From NCBI RefSeq assembly GCF_023349125.1, contig NZ_JAKIKT010000014.1:21243-85242 (forward strand): a stretch of DNA of 64,000 nt, in the 5' to 3' direction. The stretch's first letter is position 1. Each line of letters opens with the position of its first letter. Under the pieces are notes generated by a model, which was given only the letters and a program-made list of their open reading frames with translations, had not been told where the DNA came from and searched no databases. Below, one piece after another: positions 59,381 to 64,000 of the stretch. This stretch comes from Shewanella corallii. GTDB lineage: Bacteria; Pseudomonadota; Gammaproteobacteria; Enterobacterales; Shewanellaceae. The position numbers were made by a program, and so were the translations under genes.

Positions 59381-59833
59381 TTATGACTGCCGATTACGGC
59401 TGGCTAATGCAGCCAGCCGTTTTAGTTTCTGGGCCAGACTGCCATCGGTATGCTCTGCCAGGGCTTCAATATGAGCTGCAGCATCTGGCGATAGTTGCCT
59501 GTGCGTGATTTTGGACTCAGTCGCTCTTATGGCCAACGCCGGGTTGACTTTGACCTCGATAGCAGTAAGCATTGGGAGCGTTTGTGCCTGAAGTTGCGTC
59601 AATAACATGGACTTTTGAAAGTTGATGCGGGCTGCCCAGGCAGCAGAGGTGGTTTCGATCACCAGCACGCCCTCGCGGAGATTAGCCACCTGGAGCTGCT
59701 CGGCAACGTGCTCTGACAGCATTTGTTTGACCTGCTGATCCAATTGTCTCAGTAACTCTGCTTTCTCTGCCAGATTTGGCAGTTTACCTGAGTGATGCAT
59801 GAGTCGACTGAGGTCTTGAGGGTGCTTTTTCAT
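59381..59833 (-). CDS. dciA: DciA-like DUF721 protein, putative helicase loader
   Basis: 150 residues with the DUF721 core: LLRQLDQQVKQMLSEHVAEQLQVANLREGVLVIETTSAAWAARINF, a KH-like fold region. DciA is the ancestral DnaB-associated operator in bacteria lacking the phage-derived DnaC loader. The C-terminal half is helical and basic. It is convergent with lpxC (10-bp gap) and divergent from the M23 gene (27-bp gap). The ribosome site is weak. Confidence 0.85.
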   Translation of the reverse strand: MKKHPQDLSRLMHHSGKLPNLAEKAELLRQLDQQVKQMLSEHVAEQLQVANLREGVLVIETTSAAWAARINFQKSMLLTQLQAQTLPMLTAIEVKVNPALAIRATESKITHRQLSPDAAAHIEALAEHTDGSLAQKLKRLAALASRNRQS

Positions 59834-59860
59834 AGAAAAACGAGATGGCTAACTAAGGCT

Positions 59861-60763
59861 ATGAGTGTAACAGTTTTAATTCAGGGTCGGAACGGGGTTA
59901 CCCGTTGGCAACCGGGCAAAAGCTGGTTGGTGCTGCCAATACTATTATTGGCAGCAGGGGCTGGTGTCGCGCAATATTCCTTCGAAAAATTTTCCAATCA
60001 AGAAACGCGTGTAGATAGTGAGCGTCAGGCTCGCAAAGTTCAACAGCAACAAGTTGAAGATCTTAAGCACGCTACCGAATCCCAATTGGCCACCCTGGCT
60101 GCCCATGTCGCGCGTATGCAGGCGGAAATGACCCGTCTGGAAGCCATGGGGCAACAGGTTGCCCAAACTTATAAACTCGAAGACCAATTCGACTTCTCCG
60201 CCAAAGCCGGTGTGGGAGGTATGAGTGATCTCGGACAAAGCATTGAACTGGATCAGTTGATCCAGGACATGGATGCCATGGTGCAGCGGATGGACACAAG
60301 CAAAGTTCAGCTTCCGCTACTTGAAACTGTGGCGTCCAATCTCCATATAGATCAGGAGCGATATATTTCCGGTCGACCAATTGGCAAAGGTTGGTTGTCT
60401 TCCCCTTATGGGCTAAGGAATGATCCATTTAATGGACGTCGCACCATGCATAAAGGCATCGATTTCGCGGGCAGTGAAGGGGCAGATGTCATTGCCACTG
60501 CCGGCGGTGTAGTAACTTGGGCAGGCAGTATGTTTGGTTATGGTAATTTGGTTGAAATAGACCATGGTAATGGGCTTCGAACCCGTTACGGCCATAACAA
60601 GACGGTTCATGTCAGCGTAGGTGACGTCGTTGCCAAAGGTGCAAAGATTGCCAGTATGGGAAGCACAGGAAGGTCGACAGGCCCTCATGTGCATTATGAG
60701 GTGTTGCGGGGTGGACAGCAGATCGATCCGAGTAAGTATGTCTACCGCAAAGCAAATAATTAA
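59861..60763 (+). CDS. M23 family (LytM-type) peptidoglycan endopeptidase
   Basis: 300 residues from the ATG at 59861 (MSVTVLIQGRNGVTRW), 2 nt after AAGGCT; the open frame upstream would run over the divergent gene. A TM helix or signal anchor (about 22-40) is followed by a coiled coil (QARKVQQQQVEDLKHATESQ...) and a LytM domain from about 180. The Zn site is complete: H197 and D201 in HKGIDFAG, H276 and H278 in HVHYEV. It probably cleaves or activates cleavage of cell wall crosslinks. It occupies the place of secM ahead of secA. Confidence 0.92.
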   Translation: MSVTVLIQGRNGVTRWQPGKSWLVLPILLLAAGAGVAQYSFEKFSNQETRVDSERQARKVQQQQVEDLKHATESQLATLAAHVARMQAEMTRLEAMGQQVAQTYKLEDQFDFSAKAGVGGMSDLGQSIELDQLIQDMDAMVQRMDTSKVQLPLLETVASNLHIDQERYISGRPIGKGWLSSPYGLRNDPFNGRRTMHKGIDFAGSEGADVIATAGGVVTWAGSMFGYGNLVEIDHGNGLRTRYGHNKTVHVSVGDVVAKGAKIASMGSTGRSTGPHVHYEVLRGGQQIDPSKYVYRKANN

Positions 60764-60818
60764 TCCTGGCTCACACCATGAATAGTGGAACAGCCTACAA
60801 AGATAATAAGTGAATCAG

Positions 60819-63542
60819 ATGTTTGGTAATTTACTGACAAAAATTTTTGGCAGTCGCAATGACCGCACCCTTAAGTCCCTTGGCAAAGCCGTCGACAAAA
60901 TCAATGCACTGGAAGCAGAATTCGAAAAACTCACCGATGAAGAACTGAAAGCAAAGACTGCTGAGTTCCGTGAGCGCCTGGAGAAAGGCGAAACTCTTGA
61001 GTCCCTTATTCCTGAATCTTTCGCCACTGTGCGTGAAGCGTCCAAGCGCGTATTTGAGATGCGCCACTTCGACGTTCAGCTTATCGGTGGCATGGTACTG
61101 GACAGTAACCGCATCGCCGAGATGCGTACCGGTGAAGGTAAAACCCTGACCGCGACTCTGCCAGCTTACCTGAACGGCCTGACCGGCAAAGGTGTTCACG
61201 TTATTACCGTGAACGACTACCTGGCCCGTCGTGACGCCGAAACCAACCGTCCACTGTTTGAATTCCTGGGTATGAGTGTCGGCATCAACGTTGCCGGTCT
61301 GAGCCCAGACCAGAAGAAGGACGCCTATAACTCAGATATTACTTACGGTACCAACAACGAGTTTGGTTTCGATTATCTGCGTGACAACATGGCCTTCTCT
61401 CCTGCTGAACGTGTGCAGCGTCCACTGCACTACGCGCTGATCGATGAGGTTGACTCCATCCTGATCGATGAAGCCCGTACTCCGTTGATTATCTCCGGTG
61501 CGGCAGAAGACAGCTCTGAGCTGTACACCAAGATGAATACCCTGATCCCGCATCTGGTACGTCAGGATAAAGAAGATACTGAAGAGTATGTTGGTGAAGG
61601 TGACTACACCATAGATGAAAAAGCCAAGCAGGTTCACCTGACTGAACGTGGTCAGGAGAAGATTGAGCAGCTGCTGATTGAAAAAGGCATGCTGCCTGAA
61701 GGTGACTCTCTGTATTCAGCGGCCAACATCTCATTGCTGCACCACGTAAACGCCGCGCTGCGTGCTCACACCCTGTTTGAAAAGGATGTGGATTATGTGG
61801 TTCAGAATGGTGAAGTGGTGATTGTTGATGAGCACACTGGCCGTACCATGGCTGGTCGTCGTTGGTCCGAAGGTCTACACCAGGCGGTAGAAGCCAAAGA
61901 AGGCGTGAAGATCCAGAACGAAAACCAAACCCTGGCCTCTATTACTTTCCAGAACTACTTCCGTCAGTACGACAAGCTGGCCGGTATGACTGGTACCGCA
62001 GATACCGAAGCTTTCGAATTCCAGAGCATTTATGGCCTGGATACCGTAGTGGTACCAACCAACCGTCCAATGGTTCGTAACGACATGGCTGATCTGGTTT
62101 ATCTGACCGCTGCCGAGAAGTACAACGCCATCATTGCAGACATTAAAGACTGTCGTGAGCGTGGCCAGCCTGTGTTGGTGGGTACTGTTTCTATCGAACA
62201 ATCTGAATTGCTGTCTCACCTGCTGAACCAGGATAAGATCCCGCATCAGGTACTGAACGCCAAGTTCCACGAAAAAGAAGCTGAAATTGTTGCTCAAGCG
62301 GGTCGTGCAGGTGCAGTCACCGTTGCTACCAACATGGCCGGTCGTGGTACCGATATCGTGTTGGGTGGTAACTGGAAGTCTGAAATTGAAGCTCTGGGTG
62401 AAGCCTCCGAAGAGCAGGTTGCTGCAATCCGTGCCGATTGGCAGGAGCGCCATGATGCCGTAGTGGCTGCAGGCGGTCTGCATATTCTGGGTACCGAGCG
62501 TCACGAATCCCGCCGTATCGATAATCAGCTGCGTGGTCGTTCCGGCCGTCAGGGTGACGCAGGTTCATCCCGTTTCTACCTGTCCATGGAAGACAGCCTG
62601 ATGCGTATCTTCGCCTCTGAGCGTGTATCCAATATGATGAAAGCGCTGGGCATGGAAGAGGGCGAGGCTATTGAGCACAAGTGGGTATCCCGCGCCATTG
62701 AAAACGCCCAGCGTAAAGTTGAAGCCCGTAACTTCGATATCCGTAAGCAATTGCTGGAATTTGATGACGTTGCCAACGACCAGCGTCAGGTGGTTTATGC
62801 TCAGCGTAATGAGCTGATGGATGCCGAAAGCATTGAAGACACGATCAAGAATATCGAATTCGACGTACTGGCTTCCCTGATCGATCAGTACATCCCACCT
62901 CAGTCTGTTGAAGAACTGTGGGACGTACCTGGCCTGGAGCAGCGTCTGCACCAGGAGTTCGCTCTGCAACTGCCGGTACAGAAATGGTTGGACGAAGAGG
63001 AAGACCTTTACGAAGATACGCTGCGTGAGCGTATCATCGACGCCTGGAGCACATCTTACAAAGCGAAGGAAGAGATGGTCGGTGCGCCGGTTCTGCGTCA
63101 ATTCGAAAAAGCGGTAATGCTGCAGACTCTGGATGGTCTGTGGAAAGAGCACCTCGCTGCAATGGATCATCTGCGTCAGGGTATTCACCTGCGTGGTTAT
63201 GCCCAGAAGAACCCTAAGCAGGAATACAAGCGTGAATCCTTTGAGCTGTTCCAGCAGATGTTGGAAAGCCTGAAGCATGATGTGATTAGCATTCTATCCA
63301 AGGTTCAGGTACAGGCTCAGTCTGATGTAGATGAGATGGAAGAGCGTCGTCGCCAGGAAGAAGCTAAGCTGCAACGTGATTTCCAACACGCAGAAGCGGA
63401 ATCAGTTACCGGCGAGCCAGCTATGCCAGAACAACAGGGTCATGTACCAACAGTTCGCCAGGGCGAAAAAGTTGGCCGTAACGATCCTTGCCCATGCGGC
63501 AGTGGTAAGAAGTACAAACAGTGCCACGGTAAACTGAGCTGA
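60819..63542 (+). CDS. secA: preprotein translocase ATPase SecA
   Basis: Motor of Sec-dependent export. It has 907 residues from the ATG at 60819 (MFGNLLTKIFGSRNDRTLKSL); a GTG three codons upstream is the alternative, and neither has a strong ribosome site. Walker A is in AEMRTGEGKTLTATL. The DEVDSILIDEARTPLIISG motor motif, the preprotein cross-linking domain and ATNMAGRGTDIVLGG follow. The C-terminal zinc/SecB-binding SEC-C motif CPCGSGKKYKQCHG ends the protein. No secM-like arrest peptide is visible in the 55-bp upstream spacer. Confidence 0.98.
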   Translation: MFGNLLTKIFGSRNDRTLKSLGKAVDKINALEAEFEKLTDEELKAKTAEFRERLEKGETLESLIPESFATVREASKRVFEMRHFDVQLIGGMVLDSNRIAEMRTGEGKTLTATLPAYLNGLTGKGVHVITVNDYLARRDAETNRPLFEFLGMSVGINVAGLSPDQKKDAYNSDITYGTNNEFGFDYLRDNMAFSPAERVQRPLHYALIDEVDSILIDEARTPLIISGAAEDSSELYTKMNTLIPHLVRQDKEDTEEYVGEGDYTIDEKAKQVHLTERGQEKIEQLLIEKGMLPEGDSLYSAANISLLHHVNAALRAHTLFEKDVDYVVQNGEVVIVDEHTGRTMAGRRWSEGLHQAVEAKEGVKIQNENQTLASITFQNYFRQYDKLAGMTGTADTEAFEFQSIYGLDTVVVPTNRPMVRNDMADLVYLTAAEKYNAIIADIKDCRERGQPVLVGTVSIEQSELLSHLLNQDKIPHQVLNAKFHEKEAEIVAQAGRAGAVTVATNMAGRGTDIVLGGNWKSEIEALGEASEEQVAAIRADWQERHDAVVAAGGLHILGTERHESRRIDNQLRGRSGRQGDAGSSRFYLSMEDSLMRIFASERVSNMMKALGMEEGEAIEHKWVSRAIENAQRKVEARNFDIRKQLLEFDDVANDQRQVVYAQRNELMDAESIEDTIKNIEFDVLASLIDQYIPPQSVEELWDVPGLEQRLHQEFALQLPVQKWLDEEEDLYEDTLRERIIDAWSTSYKAKEEMVGAPVLRQFEKAVMLQTLDGLWKEHLAAMDHLRQGIHLRGYAQKNPKQEYKRESFELFQQMLESLKHDVISILSKVQVQAQSDVDEMEERRRQEEAKLQRDFQHAEAESVTGEPAMPEQQGHVPTVRQGEKVGRNDPCPCGSGKKYKQCHGKLS

Positions 63543-63562
63543 TAGCAATAGTACAAATATAG

Positions 63563-63590
63563 AAAAGGCGACCTTAGGGTCGCCTTTTTA
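63563..63590 (+). terminator. secA terminator
   Basis: AAAAGGCGACC (63563-63573) / GGTCGCCTTTT (63578-63588) with further T, directly after the secA stop. 63591-63760 is AT-rich with no supported gene. Confidence 0.93.
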
Positions 63591-63778
63591 CTTATATAGC
63601 TAATAAGTACTAACCAAATACTCGCTGAACACCGAATTAAATAAACTTAGCTTGATTAATACAGGCTAAAAACTGGCTAAAAATAAGCCTTCTGTTGATA
63701 ACTCTGGGGGTAACCCGTAGTTAGTTTGTGCTTAACCCATAAATCACCAAAAAGTGCGAATTTTCTTTGAAAAAGGGC

Positions 63779-63806
63779 TTGCGCAAATAATTCTGCTCCC
63801 TATAAT
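63779..63806 (+). promoter_or_regulatory. rRNA-type promoter P1
   Basis: TTGCGC (63779-63784), a 16-nt spacer and TATAAT (63801-63806) with a GCGCCTCC discriminator. It is preceded by an A/T-rich UP-like stretch (about 63735-63775). Confidence 0.8.
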
Positions 63807-63949
63807 GCGCCTCCATCGACACGGCACAACGGGCAGCAAAGCTTGATGAGCAGGTCGAAAGGGAAGGTCGCCAACGGCAACTGACCCTGGCATGAAAAGC
63901 CTCTTCTGAGCATTTCATCGACAGATGAAAAAGCTCATGAAAAAAGGGC

Positions 63950-63977
63950 TTGACGCCAAAAAGCGGTTGTGTAGAAT
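63950..63977 (+). promoter_or_regulatory. rRNA-type promoter P2
   Basis: TTGACG (63950-63955), a 16-nt spacer and TAGAAT (63972-63977), again with A-rich upstream sequence and a GC-rich discriminator. It shares AAAAAGGGCTTG upstream with P1. The tandem arrangement without a gene to the window end suggests a ribosomal RNA operon leader. Confidence 0.8.
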
Positions 63978-64000
63978 ACGCAGCCCTCGGGGTTGAAAAT

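Noticed and set aside
59792..59860. Upstream extension of the M23 peptidase
   Set aside because: It overlaps the divergent dciA start, lacks a ribosome site, and would bury the signal anchor.
1..64000. CRISPR arrays, tRNA genes and complete insertion sequences
   Set aside because: I saw no regularly spaced repeats, no tRNA cloverleaf with a CCA end and no transposase gene; a tRNA scan and IS search would be decisive.

Overview
The window looks like a Shewanella chromosome or a very close relative. Gene order and products follow the Shewanella housekeeping arrangement I know (yicC-rph-pyrE ... slmA-dut-coaBC-radC-rpmB-rpmG-argA ... recQ ... leuABCD-fadL ... glpK ... mraZ-to-secA). Lineage traits agree: no ddl between murC and ftsQ, an M23 peptidase upstream of secA, DciA beside lpxC, and a Phs/Psr sulfur reductase with a ThsSR-type two-component system. 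The base composition looks intermediate (not computed). This is an assignment from remembered gene order and protein sequences, not from a search.

Layout. 1-5.1 kb: 3' part of an anaerobic carnitine operon (caiB end, caiC, caiD) with a MaoC-type hydratase where E. coli has caiE, then a TetR-like regulator. 5.2-8.5 kb: RNase YicC, RNase PH, PyrE with a probable attenuator, and FolE. 8.7-12.7 kb: two tandem secreted S9 prolyl-oligopeptidase-type enzymes. 12.9-18.8 kb: slmA, dut, coaBC, radC, rpmB-rpmG, argA and a small membrane PH-domain protein. 18.8-19.1 kb: a 266-bp MITE-like element with 17-bp perfect terminal inverted repeats. 19.1-24.4 kb: rarD, yigI, recQ and a TPR protein with a degenerate GGDEF domain. 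24.6-31.4 kb: leuLABCD with a classical leucine attenuator, then fadL behind a long T/G-rich leader. 31.5-38.2 kb: phsA/psrA, psrB, psrC and a ThsS/ThsR-like sensor pair, with two identical 18-bp operators upstream of the reductase operon. 38.3-42.0 kb: glpK, a small basic protein, and a two-gene PepSY membrane/ferredoxin operon. 42.3-58.3 kb: the complete division and cell wall cluster mraZ-rsmH-ftsL-ftsI-murE-murF-mraY-murD-ftsW-murG-murC-ftsQ-ftsA-ftsZ. 58.4-63.6 kb: lpxC, dciA, an M23 peptidase and secA. 63.7-64.0 kb: two strong tandem promoters of the rRNA type, so an rRNA operon probably begins just past the window end.

How it fits together. The core is peptidoglycan precursor synthesis, septation, LPS initiation and Sec export, with leucine, arginine, pyrimidine and folate biosynthesis around it. 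The accessory parts point to anaerobic respiration: carnitine/crotonobetaine metabolism at one end, and thiosulfate or polysulfide reduction under a dedicated sensor in the middle. The least conventional items are the MaoC protein and regulator of the cai operon, the PepSY plus NqrF-like ferredoxin pair, paired operators at phsA, inverted MraZ boxes flanking the mraZ promoter, and the MITE.
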